Source: Thermoleophilia bacterium UBA2241 (lineage in GTDB: Bacteria > Actinomycetota > Thermoleophilia > UBA2241). Taken from it: DNA of 40,001 nucleotides. The first letter of the stretch is position 1, and every line of letters begins with the position of its first letter. The notes beneath the pieces are model-generated. The model had not been told where the DNA came from. It searched no databases and saw nothing but the letters and a program-made list of their open reading frames with translations. This document shows positions 32,465 through 40,001 of this stretch, piece by piece. Made by a program: the position numbers and the translations under genes. The stretch covers positions 1-40,001 of the forward strand of contig DDYF01000035.1 of the NCBI GenBank assembly GCA_002347645.1. The letters are read 5' to 3'.

Positions 32465-33400
32465 ATGCAGCCCGTGGCGGCTCCACCGGCCGCACAGCCG
32501 CAATCGCCGACACGGACCGTCTTCGGCGTCATCGCGCGTCGGGAGACGTGGCTCAACTTCGCCTATCACTGGCTCGCCTTCCCGCTCGGCCTCTCCTACT
32601 TCGTGTTTCTCGTCACGGCTCTGTCCGTGGGCATCAGTCTGGTCATCGTCCTGGTCGGCGTGCCGATCTTGATCCTCACTGCCGCGGCGTGGTGGTTCCT
32701 GGCCTCGTTCGAGCGCGTGCTCGCGCAACGGCTGCTCGGCGCCGACGTAGCGCGTGCGCCGCGACCGTGGGAGCGCGCAGACGACGTCTGGGGCCGTTTG
32801 AAGGCGCACTTCGGCGCCGGCGTCACCTACACGGACCTGGCCTTCCTGTTCCTCAAGTTCCCGATGGGCCTGGTGTCGTTCGTGCTCTGCATCACCGGCG
32901 CGGCGCTCGTGATCGCGTTCGTGGGCGCCCCGTTCCTGCAGCTCACCGGCACCCTGCACATCGCCGGAGCACGCGTCGATTCCTGGGCTGTGGCCCTCGC
33001 GCTGGTGCCCGTCGGACTGCTGGCGTTGTTCGGCTGGCTGCATCTGCTGAACGCATGGGCCTGGGTGTCGCGGCGTCTGGCCGAGTCGTTGCTGCGCGGC
33101 GAGCCTGAGAAGGAGACCGAAGAGCCAGCCCGCGAGCCTGTGGGTGTGCCGGCCGCCGTCGTGTGGCAGGGCGAGGCGGCGTGGCCGCAGGGCCAGACGC
33201 CGGCCTGGATGCAGGGCCGACCTCCAGTCGCAGTACCGTACACGCCGCCGGCCCAAGCTCCGGCCCAGACGCCGGCAGCCCCTCGAGTCCCGCAGCCTCT
33301 GTGGGTCCGGACGCCGTACGGATGGCAGCCGACGCTGCCGCCTGAGGGCTGGCCGCCGCCGGTACCACCGGCGTCCACCGACGACCCGACTAGCACATGA
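32465..33400 (+). CDS. Sensor-domain (PF13796-like) membrane protein
   Basis: 311-residue membrane protein. The N-terminal 210 residues look like the putative Sensor domain often fused to or next to actinobacterial histidine kinases: TWLNFAYHWLAFPLGLSYFVFLVTALSVG, a second helix LVIVLVGVPILILTAAAWWFLASFERVLAQ with RLLGADV after it, and two more helix pairs up to about 205. There is no kinase domain here; instead the C-terminus (about 215-311) is a cytoplasmic-looking, Pro/Gln/Ala-rich tail with PQPLWVRTPYGWQP. AGGAGG at 32449-32454 could serve the GTG at 32459 (4-nt spacing) or the ATG at 32465 (10-nt spacing); the ATG is given. Its stop overlaps an ATG of the next frame by one base, so the genes are coupled. 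Probably works with the kinase at 26468. Confidence 0.75.
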   Translation: MQPVAAPPAAQPQSPTRTVFGVIARRETWLNFAYHWLAFPLGLSYFVFLVTALSVGISLVIVLVGVPILILTAAAWWFLASFERVLAQRLLGADVARAPRPWERADDVWGRLKAHFGAGVTYTDLAFLFLKFPMGLVSFVLCITGAALVIAFVGAPFLQLTGTLHIAGARVDSWAVALALVPVGLLALFGWLHLLNAWAWVSRRLAESLLRGEPEKETEEPAREPVGVPAAVVWQGEAAWPQGQTPAWMQGRPPVAVPYTPPAQAPAQTPAAPRVPQPLWVRTPYGWQPTLPPEGWPPPVPPASTDDPTST

Positions 33401-33423
33401 ACCCTCTCGCTGGAGGTGGCCCC

Positions 33424-34986
33424 ATGAAAGCCCGTAGCTGGAGGCGCGCACTGTCGCTTGCCACACTCGCCGTCGTTCTGATGCTCGCGACGCTGGGCGG
33501 CGCGAGCAGCGCGAGCGCCGCCCCGGGCGACCCGTCTCCCGGCGTCGCCCAGACGAAGCAGGTGGAGCGCCAGGTCATAGTCGAGTTCGGCGACCCGGTC
33601 GTCGTGCAGCGCGGTGAGCGCGTACAGACGGTGGTCTCGATCGGCGGCGACGTGACCATCGCCGGCACGGTCGACCAGACCGTCGTCACCGTCGGTGGCG
33701 ACGTGATACTCCGCTCCACGGCGAACGTGGGCGGTGAGATGGCCCGCCAGAACGCCAGCGTCGTCGTCATCAATGGTGAGCTGACGCGCGCGACCGGCGC
33801 CGCGGTCCAGGGCGACATCGAGATCGTCGACCTTGGCAACTTCGGTGACGCCTGGGAGTGGGCGAGCGAGCGCGGCGGCTGGTCGGCGTTGAGCCCCTTC
33901 GCGTCGTTCGCCGGCTGGCTGGTGTCGACGGTCGTCTTCTTGCTGTTCGGGCTGCTCGCCGCGGCTCTGATGCCCGGACAGATGCGGGCGGTCGGGCAGA
34001 AGGTCATGACGCGTCCGGGCGCTTCGCTCGGCTGGGGCGCCCTGAACGTCATCGTGCTCGTACCCGTGTCGCTGGTCGTGCTGGCCGTGACGATCGTCGG
34101 ACTCATCGTCGTGGTGCCGGCAGCGGTCGTGCTGCTGTTCTTCTTCACGCCGTTCGTGGTCGCGGCGGTCGGCACCGCCGTTGTCGAACGGCTCTTCGGC
34201 GATCGCCTCAAGGGCAACCTGATGGCCGCCGTCGCGACCGCCGTCGTGGCCACCAGCATCGTAGGACGGGTGCCCGGACTGGGCGTCGTGGTCAACGTGG
34301 CGATGGTCTTCATCGGTACCGGTGCGGCCGTGCTCGCGTGGAACGCCTGGCGCCTCGAGCGCAAGGCGCTGCGCAACGGCGGCGTACCCACGGGTGGCCC
34401 CGCCGGCGGCCCGTACGGCGCGCCTGGTGGCGCGCCCCAAGGCCCGACGTATCCGCCGCAGGGTCCGGCGTATCCGCCGCAAGGCTACGCGGAGCCCGCG
34501 CTTCCTGGGTCGCCCGGAGCGCAACCGGCGGTCGCGCAACCGCCAGTAGCGCAACCGCCATGCGTGCAGCCTGGCTACCCCCAGTCACCGTACGCCCAGC
34601 CGCCCATCGCCCAGGCGCCCATCGGCACGCAGGCGTACCTGCACCCGCAGTACGGCTGGATCGTGTACCCGCCGCAGACCACCGAGGGCCGGCCGACGAC
34701 CGCCGGACCGGCCGGGGAGGAGCCCACGGTCGAAGCCCCCACGGCCGAGGCGCCTGCCGTCGAGGCCTCCACGGTCGAAGCCCCCACGGTCGAGGCGCCC
34801 GTGGGGGAGGAGCCCACGGTCGAGGTCTCGGGCTCGGCCGCAGAGACGGCTGAGAACGACGTCGCTGCACGTGGCGAGGAGCCTCAGCATAGCGACGAGG
34901 GAGCGGCGCCGGACGTGCCCGGCGAGGCGCCGGATGCGGCCCTCTCGGAGGGTGAGCCAGATACGGGTCAGCGCGACGAGGCGTAG
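33424..34986 (+). CDS. Exported membrane protein with bactofilin-like repeats and Pro/Glu-rich tail
   Basis: 520-residue protein. Residues 1-32 are a signal peptide (MKARSWRRALSLATLAVVLM... ending ASA/APG). Residues about 50-140 are short beta-repeats, VVSIGGDVTIAGTVDQTVVTVGGDV and relatives, of the polymer-forming/bactofilin type. From about 155 to 310 come four or five membrane helices. The rest is disordered: YPPQG and PQPP repeats (320-430), then PTVEAP/PTAEAP repeats and an acidic end. The ATG at 33424 has GGAGG seven bases before it and begins the signal peptide; a frame from 33397 would overlap the upstream stop but adds non-signal residues. Function unknown; topology suggests an envelope scaffold whose tail could recruit partners. 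A 20-bp hairpin follows the stop. Confidence 0.8.
   Translation: MKARSWRRALSLATLAVVLMLATLGGASSASAAPGDPSPGVAQTKQVERQVIVEFGDPVVVQRGERVQTVVSIGGDVTIAGTVDQTVVTVGGDVILRSTANVGGEMARQNASVVVINGELTRATGAAVQGDIEIVDLGNFGDAWEWASERGGWSALSPFASFAGWLVSTVVFLLFGLLAAALMPGQMRAVGQKVMTRPGASLGWGALNVIVLVPVSLVVLAVTIVGLIVVVPAAVVLLFFFTPFVVAAVGTAVVERLFGDRLKGNLMAAVATAVVATSIVGRVPGLGVVVNVAMVFIGTGAAVLAWNAWRLERKALRNGGVPTGGPAGGPYGAPGGAPQGPTYPPQGPAYPPQGYAEPALPGSPGAQPAVAQPPVAQPPCVQPGYPQSPYAQPPIAQAPIGTQAYLHPQYGWIVYPPQTTEGRPTTAGPAGEEPTVEAPTAEAPAVEASTVEAPTVEAPVGEEPTVEVSGSAAETAENDVAARGEEPQHSDEGAAPDVPGEAPDAALSEGEPDTGQRDEA
34726..34830 (+). repeat. Degenerate tandem repeat coding for PTVEAP units
   Basis: Units of about 15-18 nt built on CCCACGGTCGAAGCC / CCCACGGTCGAGGCG recur five to seven times, coding for PTVEA(P/S) and PT/PA variants. 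GGGGAGGAGCCCACGGTCGA occurs twice, at the start and the end. This is a likely site of length variation by slippage or recombination. Confidence 0.8.
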
Positions 34987-34989
34987 CGG

Positions 34990-35036
34990 GAGCGCCGGGC
35001 GGGGGCGGGACGAAGGCCCGCCCCCGCCCGGCGCTC
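34990..35036 (+). terminator. 20-bp GC hairpin after the bactofilin-like gene
   Basis: A perfect 20-bp inverted repeat pairs 34990-35009 with 35017-35036, loop ACGAAGG. It begins 4 nt after the stop codon and has no T-run. The space from here to 35175 holds nothing else obvious apart from a G-rich SD at its end. Confidence 0.8.
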
Positions 35037-35175
35037 GCCTGGGCCAACGTCGCGTCGTTTGCGCGCGTTCGAGCGTTGGGAACAGTGGAGCAGGACGAAT
35101 GGCCCGTGCGTGACGCGCGGGCCGCCGTCCGTCCGAGACGACCGGGACAGGGCCCCGGGAGGGGAGAGGACGACG

Positions 35176-35982
35176 ATGGAGACGATGGATCGCGAAGCCA
35201 CGCAGACAGCGCCGGCCGGACCTGCGTGCGAAGCCTCCGATCTGGACGCGGCGGACGCGGTCGTCGTGGCGCGTGGGATCACCCGCGACTACGGGGAGGG
35301 GGACGCGGCGGTGCACGCCTTGCGCGGTGTCGACGTGGACATGGTGCGCGGCCGCCTGACGGCCATCATGGGCCCGTCGGGGTCGGGAAAGTCGACCCTC
35401 ATGCACATCCTCGCCGGGCTGGACGAGCCCACTGCCGGCACGGTGGAGGTCGACGGCATCGAGATCACGAGCCTGAAGGAGCGCGAGCTTACCCAACTGC
35501 GCCGCGACAAGATCGGCTTCATCTTCCAGACCCTCAACCTGCTGCCTACCCTGACGGCGCAGGAGAACATCGAGCTGCCCATGACGATCGCGGGGCGCAA
35601 GGGCGACGGGCAGTGGGTCGGCCAGCTGATCGACACCGTCGGCCTCGCCGACCGGCTCGACCACAAGCCGGCCGAGCTCTCCGGCGGACAGCAGCAGCGC
35701 GTCGCCGTGGCGCGCGCCCTCGTCGGCCGCCCCGCGGTCCTGTTCGCCGACGAACCCACGGGCAACCTCGACTCGAAGACGGGCGATCAGGTGCTCGACC
35801 TGCTGCGCCGGTCGGTCGACGACTTCGGACAGACCATCGTCATGGTGACGCACGACGCGCACGCCGCCTCCATCGCCGACCGCCTGCTCTTTCTGCACGA
35901 CGGCAGGATCGTCTACGACTGCGGGCGCATGGCGCGCGACGAGATCTTCGAGGTGATCAAGTCGCTCGAGGACCGGCGATGA
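35176..35982 (+). CDS. ABC transporter ATP-binding protein (MacB/LolD type), module 2
   Basis: 268-residue ATPase, clearly homologous to the one at 28723. It has ARGITRDYGEGDAAVHALRG, Walker A GPSGSGKST, FIFQTLNLLPTLTAQEN, signature LSGGQQQRVAVARAL, Walker B AVLFADEPTGNLDS and VTHDAHA. The ATG at 35176 follows GAGAGGA; an ATG at 35185 is also possible. The stop overlaps the permease start (ATGA at 35979), as in module 1. The N-terminal extension is shorter than in module 1. A likely gene duplicate that has stayed close to its sister with a Sensor-domain and a bactofilin-like gene between them. Cargo unknown. Confidence 0.93.
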   Translation: METMDREATQTAPAGPACEASDLDAADAVVVARGITRDYGEGDAAVHALRGVDVDMVRGRLTAIMGPSGSGKSTLMHILAGLDEPTAGTVEVDGIEITSLKERELTQLRRDKIGFIFQTLNLLPTLTAQENIELPMTIAGRKGDGQWVGQLIDTVGLADRLDHKPAELSGGQQQRVAVARALVGRPAVLFADEPTGNLDSKTGDQVLDLLRRSVDDFGQTIVMVTHDAHAASIADRLLFLHDGRIVYDCGRMARDEIFEVIKSLEDRR

Positions 35983-38525
35983 TCCGCATCGCGTGGCGCA
36001 GCTTGCTGGCGCACAAGCTCCGTTCGTTCCTCACGGCGCTCGCGATCCTGCTCGGCGTCGCGATGATCAGCGGCACCTACGTCTTCACCGACCAGATCAG
36101 CCGGGCCTTCGACGAGATCTACTCCGAGGCGTTCAAGGGCACCGACGTCACGATCACGCGCACGTCGTCGTTCTCCAGCGACTACGGCGCCGCCGTTGGC
36201 GGTCTGCCCGAATCCATGGTGGAGGACGTGCGCGCGGTCGATGGGGTGAAGGAGGCGAACGGCTACATCTCGGGGATGGGGGCCATCGCCGTCGACGGCG
36301 AGGTCGTGGAGACGGGCGGCTCGCCGACGCTCTTCTTCTCGTACGTCCCCAGCGCGATGAGCGCCACGTCGTACGTGGAGGGCGATCCGCCGACGAAGCC
36401 CGGGGAGATCGCCGTCGTCAAGGGGCTCGCCGAGGACGAGGGGCTCGGCATCGGCTCGCCGGTCACGGTGATCGCCGATACCGGCACGTACGAGACCCGC
36501 GTGTCCGGCGTCTTCACCTTTGCCAGCGAGTCCTCGCTGGGAGGCTCCCTGTTGCTGAACACGACCTTCGAGGACGGGCAACTGTGGTTCGACCTGGACG
36601 GACAGGTCTCGGAGATCGACGTCACCGCCGCAGACGGCGTTTCGCCTGACGCGCTGGCGACTCGCCTCCGCGCCGCCCTGCCCGAGGAGGCCGACGTCAA
36701 GACCGGTGAGCAGGCCGCCGCCGACGCCAGCCAGCAGATCAGCGACGCCCTCGGCACCTTCATCAATCCCGTCCTGCTCTCGCTGGGCGGGGTCGCCGTG
36801 CTCGTGGGCGCGTTCATCATTTTCAACGCCTTCTCCATGACGGTGGCACAGCGGCGCCGGGAGTTCGCCCTGCTCCGCGCCCTGGGCGCCTTGCGACGGC
36901 AGGTGATGTGGAGTATCACCGGTGAGGCGCTCGTGATGGGCGTGCTCGCGTCGGTGCTGGGTCTGGTCGTCGGCATGGGCTTCGCCGCCGGGGTGAACGC
37001 GCTGATGAAGGCGCTCAACGTCGACATCCCGACCAGCAGCCTGGTGATGCAGCCGCGCACGGTGATCGTGGGCCTGGTCGTGGGCATCAGTATCACCCTG
37101 CTCTCCGCGGTCGTGCCGGCCCTGCGTGCGACGCGCGTGCCCCCGGTCGCGGCGCTCCAGGAGGGGGCGACGTTGCCGGCAGCACGGTACTCGCGCTTCA
37201 CGCCGTACGTCGCGGCCGCGGTCGCGGCTCTCGGCGTGCTCGGTATGGTGAACGGCATGTATGGCGTCGGCTCGACGACGCAGCGGCTGCTGGCCATGGC
37301 GGTCGGGGCCGTGCTGCTGTTCGTGGCCGTCGCCATGCTCTCGAAGTACTTCGTGGCGCCGGTCGCGGGGTTCATCGGCTGGCCGCTGACCCGCGTCGCG
37401 AAGACGAGCGGCCGCCTGGCGCGCGACAACAGCATGCGCAACCCCGCGCGCACAGCCGCGACCGCCTCGGCGCTGATGATCGGCCTCGGCGTCGTGGTGT
37501 TCGTCGCCGTCTTCGCCCAGGGGCTCAAGAGCTCGTTCGTCGACGGCTTCGACCAGGTGGTACGCGCCGACTACGTCGTCGCCGCCACCAACTACCTGAC
37601 GCTCCCCGGCGACACGGCGAGGCGTCTGGAGTATGTACCGGCCGTCGACACGTCCGCCGGCGTCAACATCCAGGTGGTGCAGACCGGCGGTGCCAAGAAG
37701 ACCACGACCACCCTGAACGGTGTCGAGCCCTCCACCTTCTCCAAGGTCTGGAGCTTCGATTGGATCGAGGGCGACGACACCGTCCTGCCGAAGCTCGGGA
37801 CCGACGGCGCCCTCCTCGAGGAACAGACGGCCAGGTCGCTCGGAGTCAAGGTGGGCGACTCGTTCAGCGTCCAGAGCCCCGAGGGGGAGAAGGCCGGCTT
37901 CGAGGTGCGGGGCATCTACCGCGACCCGATGATGCTGGTGGGCATCACCGTCGGTGACGCGGCGTACGACCGACTCTCCCCCCGCAGCCAGCTGTACATG
38001 GTGCTGGTCACGGCCACCGGGGCGCAGGGAGCGGACAAGGCGGCGCTCGAGGGCGCGCTGGCCGACGTGCCGACCGCCGACGTGATGACGGCCGCGGAGT
38101 ACAAGGACATGATGGTCGGCAGCATCAACCAGCTGCTCAATCTGCTCTACGGGCTGCTGGCGATGAGCGTGATCATCTCGCTGTTCGGCATCGTCAACAC
38201 GCTCGTGCTGAGCGTGTACGAGCGCACGCGCGAGATCGGCCTGCTGCGCGCCATCGGCGCCTCGCGACGCCAGATCAGGAGGAGTGTCCGCTACGAGAGC
38301 GTGATCACCTCGGTCATCGGCGGGGTGCTCGGCATCCTCGTCGGCATCGTCTTCGCCTACGTCGTGACGACGCGCTTCGGTGGCATGGGCATCAAGTTCT
38401 CAGTGCCCGGTGCGCAGCTCGTCGTCTTCCTCGTCATCGCGGTAGTCGTCGGCGTGCTCGCCGCGATCCTTCCGGCGCGACGGGCGGCGCGCATCGACAT
38501 CCTCGAGGCCATCCACTACGAGTGA
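35979..38525 (+). CDS. FtsX/MacB-type ABC transporter permease, module 2
   Basis: 848-residue permease homologous along its length to that of module 1. N-terminus IRIAWRSLLAHKLRSFLTALAILLGVAMISGTYVFTDQIS; first FtsX block with FSMTVAQRRREFALLRALGALRRQVM and RATRVPPVAALQEG; last block with VLSVYERTREIGLLRAIGASRRQIRRSVRYESVI and the end ARRAARIDILEAIHYE. The extracytoplasmic loops (about 45-255 and 520-730) differ most from module 1, which suggests different cargo. The ATG overlaps the ATPase stop. A hairpin follows at 38543. Confidence 0.93.
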   Translation: MIRIAWRSLLAHKLRSFLTALAILLGVAMISGTYVFTDQISRAFDEIYSEAFKGTDVTITRTSSFSSDYGAAVGGLPESMVEDVRAVDGVKEANGYISGMGAIAVDGEVVETGGSPTLFFSYVPSAMSATSYVEGDPPTKPGEIAVVKGLAEDEGLGIGSPVTVIADTGTYETRVSGVFTFASESSLGGSLLLNTTFEDGQLWFDLDGQVSEIDVTAADGVSPDALATRLRAALPEEADVKTGEQAAADASQQISDALGTFINPVLLSLGGVAVLVGAFIIFNAFSMTVAQRRREFALLRALGALRRQVMWSITGEALVMGVLASVLGLVVGMGFAAGVNALMKALNVDIPTSSLVMQPRTVIVGLVVGISITLLSAVVPALRATRVPPVAALQEGATLPAARYSRFTPYVAAAVAALGVLGMVNGMYGVGSTTQRLLAMAVGAVLLFVAVAMLSKYFVAPVAGFIGWPLTRVAKTSGRLARDNSMRNPARTAATASALMIGLGVVVFVAVFAQGLKSSFVDGFDQVVRADYVVAATNYLTLPGDTARRLEYVPAVDTSAGVNIQVVQTGGAKKTTTTLNGVEPSTFSKVWSFDWIEGDDTVLPKLGTDGALLEEQTARSLGVKVGDSFSVQSPEGEKAGFEVRGIYRDPMMLVGITVGDAAYDRLSPRSQLYMVLVTATGAQGADKAALEGALADVPTADVMTAAEYKDMMVGSINQLLNLLYGLLAMSVIISLFGIVNTLVLSVYERTREIGLLRAIGASRRQIRRSVRYESVITSVIGGVLGILVGIVFAYVVTTRFGGMGIKFSVPGAQLVVFLVIAVVVGVLAAILPARRAARIDILEAIHYE

Positions 38526-38542
38526 GCGGGGCGGGCGCCCGC

Positions 38543-38576
38543 GCGGCTGAATAGCCACTCAGCCGCCCCGCATCTT
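38543..38576 (+). terminator. Terminator after exporter module 2
   Basis: GCGGCTGA (38543-38550) pairs with TCAGCCGC (38559-38566), 8-nt loop; outer GCGGG/CCCGC can also pair. It is followed by CCCGCATCTT. Confidence 0.7.
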
Positions 38577-38630
38577 CTGTGGCGCGCGACGCGAGCACCA
38601 GGGTCCTCGACACATCCTCTGCGTGTCTTT

Positions 38631-38660
38631 TTGCGTCGCGCTCCCGGGCTCGTGTAGCCT
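38631..38660 (+). promoter_or_regulatory. Promoter of the symporter gene
   Basis: TTGCGT (38631-38636), an 18-nt spacer and TAGCCT (38655-38660) resemble the kinase promoter at 26411-26440. The leader to the GTG start is about 75 nt. Confidence 0.5.
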
Positions 38661-38736
38661 GTGTCGGCCGTCCGTCGCCCAAGAGGCCTGCGACGCTGCC
38701 GTCGCGGCGCCGGGCAACCCGACCCGGGGGGTCAGC

Positions 38737-40001
38737 GTGATCAAGTACGTCGTGGTCGTGACCTTCGTCTGCGTGATGGTCGGCGTGGGCATCTACAGCC
38801 GCAAGCGCACGGCCGACGTGGACCAGTTCTTCCTCGGCGCTCGCGACGTCGGGCCCTGGCTCAGCTCGTTCGCGTACGGGACGACGTACTTCAGCGCCGT
38901 GCTCTTCGTGGGGTACGCGGGCAAGATCGGCTTCGGCTTCGGTCTCCCCGCCGTGTGGATCGCGGTCGGCAACGCGCTGGTCGGCAGCCTGCTGGCCTGG
39001 CTGGTGCTGGCGCGCCGTACGCGTGTCATGACGGCGCGCTTGGGCGCTATGACCATGCCGGCCTTCTTCCAGGAGCGTTTTGGCTCCCGGCGGCTCAAGA
39101 TCGCGGCGGCGCTCGTCATCTTCGTCTTCCTCGTCCCGTACTCGGCGTCGGTCTACACCGGGCTCGCGTACCTGTTCGAGGAGGTCTTCGAGATCGACTA
39201 CACGGTCGCGCTGTGGGCGATGGCCGCCCTCACCGGGGTGTACCTGGTGCTGGGGGGGTACCTGGCCGTCGCGCGCAACGACCTCATCCAGGGCCTCGTC
39301 ATGGTGGTAGGCGTGATCTTGATGGTAGGGTACGTCGTCCGGGCTCCGGAGGTGGGCGGCATCGGGGCCGCCGCCGACAAGCTGCGCGAGCTGGCGCCCG
39401 GCGCGGCCGAGGTCTGGCCCCCGTGGAACCTCTCGCCCCTCACATGGGACAGCTTCTTCGCCTCGCCCGGCATCGTGCTGCTCTCGATGGTCGTTCTCAC
39501 CAGCCTGGGCGTTTGGGGGCTGCCGCAGATGGTGCACAAGTTCTACGCCATCCGCGACACCAGGGCGATCCGCCCGGCGATCGTCATCTCCACGCTCTTC
39601 GCCGCGCTCATGGCCTTCGGCGCGTACTATACGGGCGCGCTGAGCCGCCTGTTCCCGGGGACCGCCGGGCTGGCGGAGGCCAAGCGCTTCGACGAGATCA
39701 TGCCGGTGGTCCTCACCGAGGCGCTGCCCGAGGCGCTCGTCGCGTTGATCCTCTTGCTGGTGCTCTCCGCCTCGATGAGCACGCTCGCGGGCCTGGTCAT
39801 GATCTCGGGGTCGGCGATCACCATCGACCTGGTCAAGGGCGAACTCAAGAAGGACCTCGGCAAGAAGGCCGAGGTGATGCTGTTGCGCGCGCTGGTGCTC
39901 GTGTTCATCGTGCTGTCGGTGGTGCTGGCGCAGCGGCAGTGGACGTTCATCGTGAACATGATGGCGCTGAGCTGGGGACTGGTCGCGGGGTGCTTCCTCG
40001 G
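38737..40001 (+). CDS. Sodium:solute symporter family protein (partial, cut by window end)
   Basis: First 421 codons of an SSS-family (TC 2.A.21) symporter; the 3' end is outside the window. From the GTG at 38737 the frame reads VIKYVVVVTFVCVMVGVGIY, QFFLGARDVGPWLSSFAYGTTYFSAV (the helix 1-2 region with the Na-site residues of the family), VYLVLGGYLAVARNDLIQGLVMVVG (helix 5-6 signature) and LSASMSTLAGLVMISGSAITIDL (helix 8, with the Ser/Thr cluster of the Na2 site). About ten hydrophobic segments are visible. No ATG lies at the start, so the GTG was chosen from the N-terminal family pattern; the SD (GGGGGG) is not strong. Substrate unknown; family members carry proline, acetate, pantothenate and others. 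Confidence 0.88.
   Translation, partial: MIKYVVVVTFVCVMVGVGIYSRKRTADVDQFFLGARDVGPWLSSFAYGTTYFSAVLFVGYAGKIGFGFGLPAVWIAVGNALVGSLLAWLVLARRTRVMTARLGAMTMPAFFQERFGSRRLKIAAALVIFVFLVPYSASVYTGLAYLFEEVFEIDYTVALWAMAALTGVYLVLGGYLAVARNDLIQGLVMVVGVILMVGYVVRAPEVGGIGAAADKLRELAPGAAEVWPPWNLSPLTWDSFFASPGIVLLSMVVLTSLGVWGLPQMVHKFYAIRDTRAIRPAIVISTLFAALMAFGAYYTGALSRLFPGTAGLAEAKRFDEIMPVVLTEALPEALVALILLLVLSASMSTLAGLVMISGSAITIDLVKGELKKDLGKKAEVMLLRALVLVFIVLSVVLAQRQWTFIVNMMALSWGLVAGCFL

Overview
The window is GC-rich bacterial chromosome, densely coded, with many GTG starts and short Actinobacteria-style intergenic regions. Long GC hairpins that mostly lack a T-run follow several genes. The gene content (NarL-type two-component system beside Sensor-domain and MacB/FtsX-type exporter genes, a fused PutA, a short-Q-loop bd oxidase, several MttB-family proteins, a one-piece tmRNA) fits an actinobacterial lineage, possibly a deep-branching one such as Thermoleophilia. 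That placement is an inference; the 3' end of the 23S rRNA would settle it. I see no transposon, integrase, phage gene or CRISPR array.

Layout. (1) 1-690: 3' end of 23S rRNA, 5S rRNA and the rRNA operon terminator. (2) 1085-5948: three paralogous MttB-superfamily methyltransferases without pyrrolysine, with a GNAT acetyltransferase between the second and third; no corrinoid protein is encoded nearby. (3) 5992-13382: a spermidine-synthase-like protein, a LON-domain protein, an NADPH:quinone reductase, a DUF4349 membrane protein, a fused proline dehydrogenase/P5C dehydrogenase and a nitroreductase, then a divergent GNAT gene. (4) 14104-18693 (minus): a complete agmatine deiminase pathway (putrescine carbamoyltransferase, APC antiporter, carbamate kinase, agmatine deiminase), divergent from a TetR regulator and a histone-deacetylase-like amidohydrolase. 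(5) 20632-23023: cytochrome bd oxidase (cydAB, minus), then a Cys-rich small protein and tmRNA. (6) 24298-26164: an aldehyde dehydrogenase and a HEAT-repeat protein. (7) 26468-38525: a histidine kinase/response regulator pair followed by two homologous ABC exporter modules that bracket a Sensor-domain membrane protein and a secreted/membrane protein with a bactofilin-like region and repeat-rich tail. (8) 38737 to the window end: a sodium:solute symporter, cut by the edge.

How the genes may work together. The agmatine genes would convert agmatine to putrescine while making ATP from carbamoyl phosphate; one operator-like inverted repeat sits on both divergent promoters. The MttB set suggests use of quaternary amines (betaines, carnitine or similar) as methyl donors, with the corrinoid protein and the second methyltransferase encoded elsewhere. 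The two-component system and twin exporters look like an envelope-stress or export module; a shared CGGGGGTA element upstream of two of its transcription units is a candidate regulator site.

The best candidates for undescribed biology are the MttB/GNAT cassette, the twin-exporter/sensor/bactofilin-like locus, the 9-Cys small protein next to tmRNA, and a PutA whose dehydrogenase half has Ala in place of the conserved catalytic Glu.
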